DNA of 64,000 nucleotides. Origin: CAWCBH01 sp963793785. Lineage in GTDB: Bacteria > Actinomycetota > Thermoleophilia > Solirubrobacterales > 70-9. The notes beneath the pieces were generated by a model. That model ran no database searches. It worked only from the letters and a program-made list of their open reading frames with translations, and was not told where the DNA came from. The stretch is from the NCBI GenBank assembly GCA_963793785.1, contig CAWCBH010000003.1, positions 1,798,001 to 1,862,000 of the forward strand, given 5' to 3'. Numbering within the stretch: the first letter of the stretch is position 1; each line of letters begins with the position of its first letter. Shown piece after piece: positions 18,300 through 26,269 of the stretch. Position numbers and translations under genes: made by a program.

Positions 18300-20297
18300 A
18301 TGGCACCCGAGCTGACGGACGCGCATCGCGAGACCGTTCGAGCGATCTGCGACACGGTGGTGCCGAGCATCGAGCACGAGCCCGACCCGGACGGTTTCTG
18401 GGCCCGCAAGGCGAGCGACGTCGGCGCCGACGCTGCGCTGGGCGACCTGCTCGCCCAGCTGCCGCCGGAGCAGCTCTCCGGCACCGTCGAGCTGCTCGAT
18501 GCCCTCGTCGAGCAGGGCTTCTCACGCGCCTCGCAGGCCTCCCGCGAGCAGATCCTCCGCAACATCGCCCTGCTGGGGCCGGAGGCCGCGGCCGGGGTCG
18601 GCGCGCTGATCGGCGGCACCCTCTTCCTCGCCTACTCGATCCCCGACCCCGAGAGCGGCCGCAACCCCAACTGGACGATCTTCGGGTACCCGGGCCCGAT
18701 CGGCCTCCCGTCAACGGAGCCGAAGCCGATCTCGCCGCTGGTCCCCGATGCGGAAGAGCTGGAGCTGGAGGCGGACGTCGTCGTCGTCGGCTCCGGCGCC
18801 GGCGGCGGGGTCATCGCCGGCACCCTCGCCCAGGCCGGATCGAAGGTCGTCGTGCTCGAGGCCGGCGGCTACTTCGACGAGTCCGACTTCAACCAGCTCG
18901 AGCTCTGGGCCTACCAGAACCTCTACTACCGCGGCGGCCCGGTGCCGACGATCGACGGCAACATCTCGATGCAGGCCGGGGGCAACCTCGGCGGCGGCAC
19001 GACGATCAACTGGACCAACTGCCTGCGCACGACCCCGTGGGTGCGGGAGCAGTGGGCGAACGAGCACGGGCTCGAGGGCGTCGACGGCCCGGAATACGAC
19101 CGCCATCTCGACACGGTGTTGCAGCGGATCGGCGCCAACGAAAAATGCTCGGACTTCAACGGCCCGACGCTGCGGATGAAGGAGGGTGCCGAGGCGCTCG
19201 GCTGGCACTTCACCACCGTCGTCCGCAACGCCGACGCCTCCGCCTACTCGCCCGAGACCGCCGCCTACATGGGCTTCGGCGACCAGTCGGGCTCCAAGCA
19301 GTCGACGACCAAGACCTTCCTCCGCGACGCGGTCGAGGCCGGCGCCGAGGTGCTGGCGCGGACGACCGCGCAGCGAATCCTGGTCGAGGGCGGCCGCGCC
19401 GCCGGGGTCGAGGCGGTCTACCTGGATCCCGCCAGCGGCCGCTCGGCGACGGTCACGGTCCGCGCCCCGCAGGTCGTCGTCGCCTGCGGGTCGCTGGAGT
19501 CGCCGGCGCTGCTGCTGCGCTCGCAGATCGGCGGGCCGGCTGTCGGCGACTACCTGCGGCTGCATCCCTGCACCGCCTTCATCGGCATCTACCACGAGGA
19601 CCAGCGTGCCTGGTGGGGCCCGCCGCACTCCGGTGTGGTCGACGAGTTCGCCGACACCGGCGACGGCTGGGGCTTCCTGCTCGAGACCGCGCAGTACACG
19701 ACCGGAATCGGCGCCTCGGCGATCCCCTTCACCAGCGCCGCCGAGCACAAGCAGGCGCTGGCCGACTTCCGCTGCGGCGCGACCTCGATCGCCCTGCTGC
19801 GCGACCGCGGGCACGGACGGGTGACGATCGACGCCGAAGGGCAGGCCCTGCACCACTATGCGCTCGCCGACGAGGTCGACATCGCGAACGCCCGGCAGGG
19901 CATCGCCGCGCAGGCGCGGATGCACGAGGCGGCGGGAGCCCGCGAGATCCGCGCCCTCGCCGCCGGGATGCCGGGCTGGCGCCGCGGCGACGACCTCGAC
20001 GCCTTCATCGGCGCCGCCCAGCGGGTCCCGCTGCGCTTCGGCGGCTACAAGCTGTTCTCGGCCCACCAGATGGGCAGCTGCCGGATGGGCACCGACCCGG
20101 AGACGAGCGTCGCCGGGCCGTGGGGCGAGCTGCACGACACCCCCGGTGTCTGGATCGGCGACGCCTCGGCCTTCCCGACCTCCAGCGGAACCAACCCGAT
20201 GATCTCGATCATGGCCCTCGCCCACCGCACAGCGGAGGCGATCGCCGCCGCCTCCCCGGCCGCCGGCGCGGCGACGCCGGTGGCAGCCGGCAACTGA
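18300..20297 (+). CDS. GMC-family oxidoreductase (long-chain alcohol oxidase/dehydrogenase-like)
   Basis: 665 residues. The first 150 form a helical N-terminal domain like that of long-chain fatty alcohol oxidases. The FAD motif VVVVGSGAGGG is at residues 160-170. The GMC region AGGNLGGGTTINW follows. The C-terminal catalytic part is SAHQMGSCRMG with the active His, and TNPMISIMALAHRTAEAI. It probably oxidises long-chain alcohols to aldehydes. The aldehyde dehydrogenase begins 16 bases later, so the pair would take alcohols to acids feeding beta-oxidation. ATG at 18300 follows TAGGAGGAG. No signal peptide. Confidence 0.88.
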   Translation: MAPELTDAHRETVRAICDTVVPSIEHEPDPDGFWARKASDVGADAALGDLLAQLPPEQLSGTVELLDALVEQGFSRASQASREQILRNIALLGPEAAAGVGALIGGTLFLAYSIPDPESGRNPNWTIFGYPGPIGLPSTEPKPISPLVPDAEELELEADVVVVGSGAGGGVIAGTLAQAGSKVVVLEAGGYFDESDFNQLELWAYQNLYYRGGPVPTIDGNISMQAGGNLGGGTTINWTNCLRTTPWVREQWANEHGLEGVDGPEYDRHLDTVLQRIGANEKCSDFNGPTLRMKEGAEALGWHFTTVVRNADASAYSPETAAYMGFGDQSGSKQSTTKTFLRDAVEAGAEVLARTTAQRILVEGGRAAGVEAVYLDPASGRSATVTVRAPQVVVACGSLESPALLLRSQIGGPAVGDYLRLHPCTAFIGIYHEDQRAWWGPPHSGVVDEFADTGDGWGFLLETAQYTTGIGASAIPFTSAAEHKQALADFRCGATSIALLRDRGHGRVTIDAEGQALHHYALADEVDIANARQGIAAQARMHEAAGAREIRALAAGMPGWRRGDDLDAFIGAAQRVPLRFGGYKLFSAHQMGSCRMGTDPETSVAGPWGELHDTPGVWIGDASAFPTSSGTNPMISIMALAHRTAEAIAAASPAAGAATPVAAGN

Positions 20298-20313
20298 GCG
20301 ACGAGAGGAGCAG

Positions 20314-21752
20314 ATGGCAACCGCGACTCAAACCTTCACCCGTGAGCAGCTCTTCGTCGGCGGCGAGTGGGTCGACCCCGCCGGGGCGGATTCGATCGAG
20401 GTCGTCAACCCGACGACCGAGGAGACGATGGGGACGATCCCGGCGGGAACGCCCGAGGACGTCGACCGGGCGGCTGCTGCTGCGCGGTCGGCCTTCGAGG
20501 CCTGGTCGCAGACGAGCCGGGAGGAGCGGGCCGACTACCTGGGAGCGATCGCCGCCGGGCTGACCGAGCGCGGCGACGAGATCGCGGCGACGATCTCGCA
20601 GGAGCTGGGGATGCCGGTGAAGCTGAGCCGGATGATCCAGGCCGGCCTGCCGACGATGTCCTTCGGCTCGATGCCGCAGCTGATCGGCGAGGTCGCCTGG
20701 GAGGAGCGGGCCGGCAACTCGCTGATCGTCCGCGAAGCGGCCGGGGTGGTCGGGGCGATCACGCCCTGGAACTACCCGCTGCACCAGATCGCCGCCAAGG
20801 TCGCTCCGGCGCTGGCCGCCGGCTGCACCGTGGTCTGCAAGCCGAGCGAGGTGGTGCCGCTGAACGCGTTCATCCTCGCCGAGGTGATCGAGGCCGCCGG
20901 CCTGCCGGCGGGCGTCTTCAACCTCGTCACCGGCACCGGCCCCGTGGTCGGAGAGGCGATCGCCGCCCATCCCGCAGGTCGACATGGTCTCCTTCACGGG
21001 ATCGACCCGGGCAGGCAGGCGGGTCTCCGAGCTGGCCTCTGCCACCGTCAAGCCGGTGGCGATGGAGCTGGGCGGAAAGAGCCCCAACGTGATCCTCGAC
21101 GACGCCGACTTCGAGGCGGCGGTGCCCGACGGCGTCGGCAAGTGCTTCCTCAACTCGGGCCAGACCTGCTCGGCGCTGACCCGGATGCTGGTCCCGCGCG
21201 AGCGGCTCGGCGAGGCGGAGGCGATCGCCGCCGCGGCGGCGGAGCAGTTCGTGCCCGGCGACCCGTTCGAGCCCGACCACCCGGCTCGGCCCGCTGGTCT
21301 CCGACATCCAGCGCGACCGGGTCCGTGGCTACATCGAGAAGGGCGAGGCCGAGGGCGCGAGGCTGCTGACCGGAGGCAGCGAGCCGCCGGAGGGCCTCGA
21401 TCGCGGCTACTTCGTGCGCCCGACCGTCTTCACCGACGTCGAGTCCGAGATGACGATCGCCCAGGAGGAGATCTTCGGGCCGGTTCTGTCGATCCTCCCC
21501 TACGAGGACACCGACGACGCGATCCGGATCGCCAACGACAGCCAGTACGGGCTCGCCGGCGGCGTCTGGTCGGGCGACGAGGAGCGCGCCAAGTCGGTGG
21601 CGCGGCGGATCCGCACCGGTCAGGTCGAGATCAACGGAGGGGTCTTCAACCCGCTGGCGCCGTTCGGCGGCTACAAGCAGTCAGGACACGGGCGCGAGCT
21701 GGGCCGGCACGGGATCGAGGAGTACCTGCAGGTGAAGTCGCTGCAGCTGTGA
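20314..21752 (+). CDS. NAD(P)-dependent aldehyde dehydrogenase, two single-base insertions
   Basis: Oxidises aldehydes to acids. The family landmarks are ITPWNYPLHQI, the catalytic Glu in MELGGKSPN, the nucleophile Cys in NSGQTCSA and EEIFGPVLSILPY. The chain changes frame near 20972 (extra C) and 21284 (extra G). Corrected, it is about 479 residues and ends HGIEEYLQVKSLQL. An operon with the preceding GMC alcohol oxidase implies a paired alcohol-to-acid pathway. The stop codon overlaps the GTG start of the next gene (GTGA at 21749-21752). Confidence 0.9.
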
Positions 21753-22333
21753 GCGCGGAGCAGAGCGACGCGCTTTTCGAGCGGCGGGTCGAGCTGATCA
21801 AGGCGATCTTCGACGCCGGCGCCCGGGAGGAGCTGGACAAGGCGATGGAAGCGGCGGCCCACCCCGATCTCGTCGTCGACTGGACCCGTTCGCGAGGCCC
21901 GGCGCAGGGCGTCTACAAGGGTTCCGAGGGGGCGCGCGACTTCTTCGCCTTTGCGATCGACGTCTTCGACGAGCTCGAGTACTTCCACGACGAGTTCATC
22001 CCCGTCGGCGACGACACGGTGATCCGGGTCGGCGGCATGCGGGCCAAGGGACACGGCAGCGGCGTCGAGGTCTCCGCGAGAGGCGCCACGGTGTGGGAGT
22101 TCCGCGACGGGCAGGTATTCAGGGTGACGCTCTACCAGGACCGCGAGGAGGCGCTGGCTGCGGTCAGCGACCCCGCCTCGCCCGTCAGGCTGAGGTCGGG
22201 CAGGTCAGAGGTCGGCGACTGTCCGCCGGGAACGTTGTCCGGCGCCCCCGCCGGAACCACGATCCGATGCCGGACCAAGGCGCGAAGGGCGGCGTTCGCG
22301 TCCTCTGCCGCCCTCCTGGAATCGATCCCGTAG
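21749..22333 (+). CDS. SnoaL/NTF2-like protein with uncertain C-terminal end
   Basis: Starts at GTG 21749, coupled to the aldehyde dehydrogenase stop. The first 145 residues fit the SnoaL-like fold (ELIKAIFDAGAREELDKAMEAAAH, KGSEGARDFFAFAIDVFDEL and a final VWEFRDGQVFRVTLYQDREEALAAV). About 50 further residues have no such character and run opposite the radical SAM gene, so a missed stop near 22190 through an indel is likely. Function unknown; its position suggests a helper for the alcohol/aldehyde oxidation operon. Confidence 0.7.
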   Translation: MSAEQSDALFERRVELIKAIFDAGAREELDKAMEAAAHPDLVVDWTRSRGPAQGVYKGSEGARDFFAFAIDVFDELEYFHDEFIPVGDDTVIRVGGMRAKGHGSGVEVSARGATVWEFRDGQVFRVTLYQDREEALAAVSDPASPVRLRSGRSEVGDCPPGTLSGAPAGTTIRCRTKARRAAFASSAALLESIP

Positions 22334-23649
22334 CGCGCCTGGAGCGCGGCCGCAGCGTCCGCCAGCGTTCCATCCTCGAATGCGTCCAGCGCCGCGGCGC
22401 TGGAGCCGTTGACGACCAGGTAGCCGCCGTCGGCCGGCCGTCGTATGAAGCGGCGATTCGCGTCCTCGTTGAACTTCAGCGGTAGCTGCCGGTAACGGCG
22501 CGCCAGGGCAAGCGCGAGGACCTTTTCCCGGGCCTGCGCCAAGTCCGTCTCGGGATCGATCGGCGGCAGCGGCGCCGGTTGCGGCACCGGTAGCTCGCGA
22601 CCTGAGGTCGATGCCTCGCTTTCTTCGCCCCCTGGCTCCAGGTGGACCTCCTCGTCGAGGTAGGAGACGAGGTCGGCGCCCGCGAGGTCCCGGGGGCCGC
22701 GAAGGGAGCCCGCCCATCCCTCGATCCTCGGATCGCGCCAGCCGGCGCGGATCGCCTCCCAGCAGCTCTCGACCCCTTCGCGAGCCGCGTTTCCGAAGCT
22801 GAAAGGGCGCAACGAGTCGGTCCTCACGTCGCCATTCGGGCGCACCAGCATGCTCGCCGGTGCCTGCCTGCCCTGGTGGGCGATGCCCTCGGCGTTACCC
22901 GGCCGGACCCGGATCCGCATCGCGCTGCCCCGGCGAGCCTCAAACCTGGCTGCCGCCCGGTGGATATGGCGGGAGGACACCCGCCAATTGCCGCGGCGCG
23001 CCGCCGCACCGGTCTCCACCACCGGCGTCAGCGTCACCCTCGGGACTCCGAGGACCCACATCTGCTCGAGGAACTCCGGCACCGCATTCGCGTTCTCGGG
23101 AGTGACGACGTGGATCACGCAGATGTCCACTCCGACGCCAAGCAGCCTGTCGACGCCCTCGATCGCACGGCGCCAACTTCCCGGGACTCCGCGCTGTCCG
23201 TCGTGCAGACCAGGGCGAGCGCCGTCGATGGATATGAAGGCCGAGACCGGCAACCCGCGCATGCGGGCGGCGACCTCGTCGTCGACGAACCAGCCGTTCG
23301 TGTTCAGCGTCACGCCGACCTCGGCCGATGCCAGGGTCTCGACGAGACTCAACGTCAGCTCCTTGCGCAGCAGTGGCTCACCGCCGGTGACGACAGCCTC
23401 GATCACCCCCAGCTCGATCGCCTCGGCGGTGATCCGCCGCCAGTCTTCGTCCGGAAGGTCGATGCTGCGCTGCAGCGTGCGGCGGGGCGAATCCGTGTAG
23501 CAGAAGCCGCAGCGCAGGTTGCAGGCGTAGGTCAGCTCCAGCTTGACACCGTTCGGGTGCTCGGGCGGCTGCTCGAGAACACCCTCAGGCCGGCGGCCCA
23601 GCCGCCGCCTCAGCCGCGCCAATGCATAGCTGTCCTGGAGCCTCAGCAA
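22132..23649 (-). CDS. Radical SAM enzyme with C-terminal PqqD-like (RRE) domain
   Basis: About 505 residues from TTG at 23649; upstream in-frame sequence overlaps the peptide gene and is Arg-rich. The cluster motif is C43-x3-C47-x2-C50 (TYACNLRCGFCYTD), followed by TGGEPLLRKEL for SAM binding. The region that would hold SPASM auxiliary clusters (VRPNGDVRTDSLRPFSFGN) lacks the cysteine set. Residues about 393-465 (FNEDANRRF to RHRIVV) form a PqqD-like fold, the RiPP recognition element that binds leader peptides. Directly downstream of the 41-residue peptide gene, so that peptide is the natural substrate candidate. The last 40 residues overlap the convergent gene and may result from an indel. 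Not a PQQ gene set. Confidence 0.82.
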   Translation of the reverse strand: MLRLQDSYALARLRRRLGRRPEGVLEQPPEHPNGVKLELTYACNLRCGFCYTDSPRRTLQRSIDLPDEDWRRITAEAIELGVIEAVVTGGEPLLRKELTLSLVETLASAEVGVTLNTNGWFVDDEVAARMRGLPVSAFISIDGARPGLHDGQRGVPGSWRRAIEGVDRLLGVGVDICVIHVVTPENANAVPEFLEQMWVLGVPRVTLTPVVETGAAARRGNWRVSSRHIHRAAARFEARRGSAMRIRVRPGNAEGIAHQGRQAPASMLVRPNGDVRTDSLRPFSFGNAAREGVESCWEAIRAGWRDPRIEGWAGSLRGPRDLAGADLVSYLDEEVHLEPGGEESEASTSGRELPVPQPAPLPPIDPETDLAQAREKVLALALARRYRQLPLKFNEDANRRFIRRPADGGYLVVNGSSAAALDAFEDGTLADAAAALQARYGIDSRRAAEDANAALRALVRHRIVVPAGAPDNVPGGQSPTSDLPDLSLTGEAGSLTAASASSRSW

Positions 23650-23684
23650 CGCGGCCGAGCCTGATCCTCGGGCGAGCCTTGCGG

Positions 23685-23810
23685 CTAGCTCTCGGCGCCG
23701 ATAGGGATGCTGCCGCCGCCGTTGCCCGGCGAGGTGCTGATCGGCTCGCCGCCGGTGTCGATCTCCTCGACGCTGGGTGGCTCGTATGGGGGCCGTGGCT
23801 CGCTGCTCAT
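23685..23810 (-). CDS. Candidate RiPP precursor peptide, 41 residues
   Basis: ATG at 23810 follows an excellent GGAGGAG site (23815-23822). The frame ends in TAG at 23685. The N-terminal half holds a YxxPx[LV] element (Y9-E-P-P12-S-V14), like the leader signature read by RRE domains in lasso peptide systems. The C-terminal half is a Gly/Ser/Thr/Pro-rich core (GGEPISTSPGNGGGSIPIG). There are no cysteines. It lies 35 bases after the HPr-kinase-like gene and 35 bases before the radical SAM-RRE gene, all on the same strand. Six Ser and two Thr are possible phosphorylation sites. The assignment as a precursor is inference from size, motif and context. Confidence 0.72.
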   Translation of the reverse strand: MSSEPRPPYEPPSVEEIDTGGEPISTSPGNGGGSIPIGAES

Positions 23811-23845
23811 CGTTACTCCTCCCGGGACGTTGACGTTTACGCAGC

Positions 23846-24718
23846 CTACAAGCCGGCTTGGACCCTGTCGAGAAGCTCAGGCGAGGCTGCGTCAAGAGTG
23901 GCCAGGCCCTCCGGGAGGCTGACCCGGAACGCCGGCACCGCCCGCAAGAGGAGACCAAGACCGGCGAACGCCTGGGCCAGGGACGGCCTGCTCCCGGTGT
24001 GGACCAGATTCGGCGTCAGGAGGGCCAGCGCATGCGCCGCCGAGAGCGGCTCGACCGCGAGCCGCGGACCGCGTTCGTCGAGCTGCGCGATCGCCGCGAC
24101 CTCACACGGCGCCGGCTCACCGGGCCCGGGATCGGCCAACAGCGAGAGCGTCACCCCGCCGTCGTCTGAGCGGTTGCGAACTCGCACCCCCCTCGGTCCC
24201 GGGAAGGCGAGCGGAGCCGTTCCGGAGAGCTCGATCGCGGCCCCGTCCTCGCTCACAACGGGACATCCGCGCCGACCGAGGGCGTGGGCGAGCGTCGACT
24301 TGCCACGCCCGCTCGGGCCGCAGAAGACCAGCGCCCCAGCCGAGGCCTGAACCGCACACGCGTGCAGCACGAGATCGCCGTCCAGGGCAAGCATCGTGCA
24401 GACGGCGGCGCAGGCCAACCGATGCTCCGTCTCCTCGGCTGAGTCGCCGGGCGCAACCGCGATCGTCCGCGAGCGGTGCTGGACGCAGAAGGCGCTGCCG
24501 GAAGCCGGATAGCTGAGCAAGTGGCCGTCCGCCACCTCGGCGCCCGCGAACAGGGGCTCGCCGCTCTCGCTTTCGAGGTACCCGGTGACCGTCCCGGAGC
24601 GGTCCTGCAGGCCGTTCTCGGCGACCCTCACCGCGATTGCCCCGCGAGCCCCACCGGCGCCGTTCAGGCGCCGCAGCGGCAGCTCCGATTCGATCTCGTA
24701 GCCGTAAAGGCTGCCCAC
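23846..24718 (-). CDS. HPr-kinase-like protein 1
   Basis: About 290 residues. The centre has LVLHACAVQASAGALVFCG, then the P-loop GPSGRGKST and VVSEDGAAI, the layout of the HPr kinase C-terminal domain. Such stand-alone proteins occur in peptide (lasso, PqqD-linked) and exopolysaccharide loci. In some lasso clusters (ThcoK, PadeK) they phosphorylate the precursor. It is the first gene of the kinase-peptide-radical SAM operon. GTG at 24718 is preferred to GTG at 24739 because a TAGCCT -10 box lies 7 bases upstream. The N-terminal 120 residues are unfamiliar. Substrate inferred: Ser or Thr of the adjacent peptide. Confidence 0.75.
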   Translation of the reverse strand: MGSLYGYEIESELPLRRLNGAGGARGAIAVRVAENGLQDRSGTVTGYLESESGEPLFAGAEVADGHLLSYPASGSAFCVQHRSRTIAVAPGDSAEETEHRLACAAVCTMLALDGDLVLHACAVQASAGALVFCGPSGRGKSTLAHALGRRGCPVVSEDGAAIELSGTAPLAFPGPRGVRVRNRSDDGGVTLSLLADPGPGEPAPCEVAAIAQLDERGPRLAVEPLSAAHALALLTPNLVHTGSRPSLAQAFAGLGLLLRAVPAFRVSLPEGLATLDAASPELLDRVQAGL

Positions 24719-24724
24719 CTTGCC

Positions 24725-24735
24725 TAGGCTATGCT
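24725..24735. promoter_or_regulatory. Overlapping divergent -10 boxes of the peptide locus
   Basis: On the minus strand TAGCCT (24726-24731) lies 7 bases before GTG 24718. On the plus strand TAGGCT (24725-24730), or TATGCT (24730-24735), lies 24-29 bases before ATG 24760. The boxes occupy the same bases, so polymerases on the two operons would compete. Confidence 0.45.
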
Positions 24736-24759
24736 GCACCGCTTCGCGAGGGTCCGCCT

Positions 24760-25197
24760 ATGACCGAGACGCTGACGATCAACGCCAACGTCGTTCACGA
24801 GACGATCGACGGCGAGGCGATCCTGATCCACATGGGGACCGGGACCTATTACAGCCTCGACGGCGCTGCGGGCGAGGTCTGGGAGCTGCTCAAGACCGGC
24901 GGGCCAAGCAGCGGCATCGTGGTCTCGCTTCAAGAGCGCTACGGGGCGGATCCGAAGCTGATCGAGGAGACCGTGCTGGAGCTGATCGACCGGCTGCGCG
25001 AGGAAGACCTGATCGCCGATCGCGGGGCGGCGAGCGAAGAAGCGCCGAACGGAAACGGCACCGCCGGGCTCGGTCCCGCCGGCTCCTTCGAGCCGCCGGT
25101 GTTGCGCAGGTACACCGACATGCAGGAGTTCATCCTCCTCGACCCGATCCACGACGTCCCGGAGGACAGCGGCTGGCCGAATGCCAAGCCCGATTGA
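24760..25197 (+). CDS. PqqD-family protein with peptide-like C-terminal tail
   Basis: 145 residues. Residues 1-87 form a PqqD/RRE domain (VVHETIDGEAILIHMGTGTY, GEVWELL and LEEDLIA-like end). A disordered Gly/Ala/Glu linker (88-109) leads to a tail, residues 110-145: FEPPVLRRYTDMQEFILLDP and then IHDVPEDSGWPNAKPD. The tail begins with [YF]EPPx[VL], the same element as in the 41-residue peptide at 23685. The protein may therefore carry its own substrate or docking peptide. First gene of the plus-strand operon; it overlaps the second kinase gene by 17 bases. A ribosome site (GAGGG) precedes the ATG. Confidence 0.78.
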   Translation: MTETLTINANVVHETIDGEAILIHMGTGTYYSLDGAAGEVWELLKTGGPSSGIVVSLQERYGADPKLIEETVLELIDRLREEDLIADRGAASEEAPNGNGTAGLGPAGSFEPPVLRRYTDMQEFILLDPIHDVPEDSGWPNAKPD

Positions 25198-26269
25198 TGC
25201 CGCCGGCGCGCCGCCGCTGGCAGGCGCCGGCCTCCTCGCGGAGGCCGCGCGAAGACACGCGGCCGCCACCGACAAGCTAGGCGAGCTCGACCACGACCTG
25301 CTGTTCGGCGGGCACCGGATTCGGCTCCGCTTCGCCGGCGAGGAGCTGGCGAAGCGGCTGCTGCCGGCGCTCGCCCATCGGCGCACCGAAGCGGGCGCTG
25401 CCGTCGACACGACGATCGGCCTCTGGGACGAGCGGTCGGCAGGCGGCACGCAGTTGTCGGCTCCAACCGAAGGCGTTGACTTCGGGCCGATGGGGCTGAT
25501 CCGCGATTCCGCCGCCGGCCAGCCGATTGCCGTCTACCAGGCCGGGGCCGAGATCCTCACCGTCCTCGGCAGCTCCCGGGCGACCCTGCTGTACCGGGTC
25601 AAGGACGCGAGGTCGCTGCCCTGGTGGGAGCAGGCCGCTCCGCTGCGCCCGGCGCTGCACCGGGCTCTGGCCGGCTCGGGGAGGCACCTGGTCCACGCCG
25701 GTGCCGTCGGGGACGCCGGCCGCGGAGGCGCCCTGCTGGCGGGACGGGGCGGATCCGGCAAGACGACGGTGGCGCTGGCGGCGCTGGAGGGGGGCCTGCG
25801 CTACGTCGCCGATGACTACCTGCTGCTCCACACCGAGCCGGAGCCGACGGCATGGAACCTCTACGGGATCGCAAAGCTCGACCAGTCGCAGCGCTCCCGC
25901 CTTCCCGACCTGGGCCGCCACGCCCACTACTTCACCCCCCGCGACCCCGATCAGAAGCTGGTCCTGGAGATCTCCAAGGTCAGACCGGGGGCGCTGATCG
26001 AGAGCCTGCCGGTGCGGGCGGTGATCGTGCCCCGGATTCGAGGCGGCAAGACGAGTCTGCGACGGATCGGGGGCGCCGAGGCCCTGCTGGCCCTGGCGCC
26101 GAGCTCTGTCTTTCAGATGCCGTTCGACCTCGGCAGCGTGGTCGCTTCGCTCGCCGCGCTGGCGCGGTCGGTGCCCTGCTACGCGCTCGAGGTCGGAGAC
26201 CGCAGCGCCGACCTGGCCGCCGCGGTCGATCGCGCCCTCGACGAGGCGGCGGAGGCCCGGACCGCGTGA
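25181..26269 (+). CDS. HPr-kinase-like protein 2
   Basis: 362 residues. The domain order matches kinase 1: a beta-rich N-terminus, LVHAGAV, a P-loop GRGGSGKTT, then RYVADDYLLL with the paired Asp of the HPr kinase active site. The C-terminus is helical. ATG 25181 lies inside the end of the PqqD gene, so the two are coupled. The gene ends in GTGA shared with the next glycosyltransferase. Such proteins often accompany PqqD and NTP_transf_5 genes in exopolysaccharide and lasso-like loci. Whether it phosphorylates the PqqD tail, the 41-residue peptide or a sugar is unknown. Confidence 0.75.
   Translation: MPSPIDAAGAPPLAGAGLLAEAARRHAAATDKLGELDHDLLFGGHRIRLRFAGEELAKRLLPALAHRRTEAGAAVDTTIGLWDERSAGGTQLSAPTEGVDFGPMGLIRDSAAGQPIAVYQAGAEILTVLGSSRATLLYRVKDARSLPWWEQAAPLRPALHRALAGSGRHLVHAGAVGDAGRGGALLAGRGGSGKTTVALAALEGGLRYVADDYLLLHTEPEPTAWNLYGIAKLDQSQRSRLPDLGRHAHYFTPRDPDQKLVLEISKVRPGALIESLPVRAVIVPRIRGGKTSLRRIGGAEALLALAPSSVFQMPFDLGSVVASLAALARSVPCYALEVGDRSADLAAAVDRALDEAAEARTA

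Noticed and set aside
22132..23649. Radical SAM protein as maturase of the sulfatase at 9096
   Set aside because: It lies 12 kb away in an operon with its own peptide and has an RRE domain. Sulfatase-maturing enzymes have a SPASM domain with cysteines that this protein lacks.
23649..23958. Longer radical SAM N-terminus
   Set aside because: The upstream 103 codons in this frame run through the peptide gene and the end of the kinase gene and are Arg-rich without structure.
22132..24762. Lasso peptide cluster
   Set aside because: The YxxP leader, RRE and HPr-like kinase are reminiscent, but there is no transglutaminase-like B2 protease and no asparagine-synthetase-like cyclase in the window.
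22132..25197. PQQ biosynthesis locus
   Set aside because: No PqqA with the Glu-x3-Tyr pair, no PqqB, PqqC or PqqF. The radical SAM protein has an unusual C-terminal PqqD-like fusion and the peptide is unlike PqqA.
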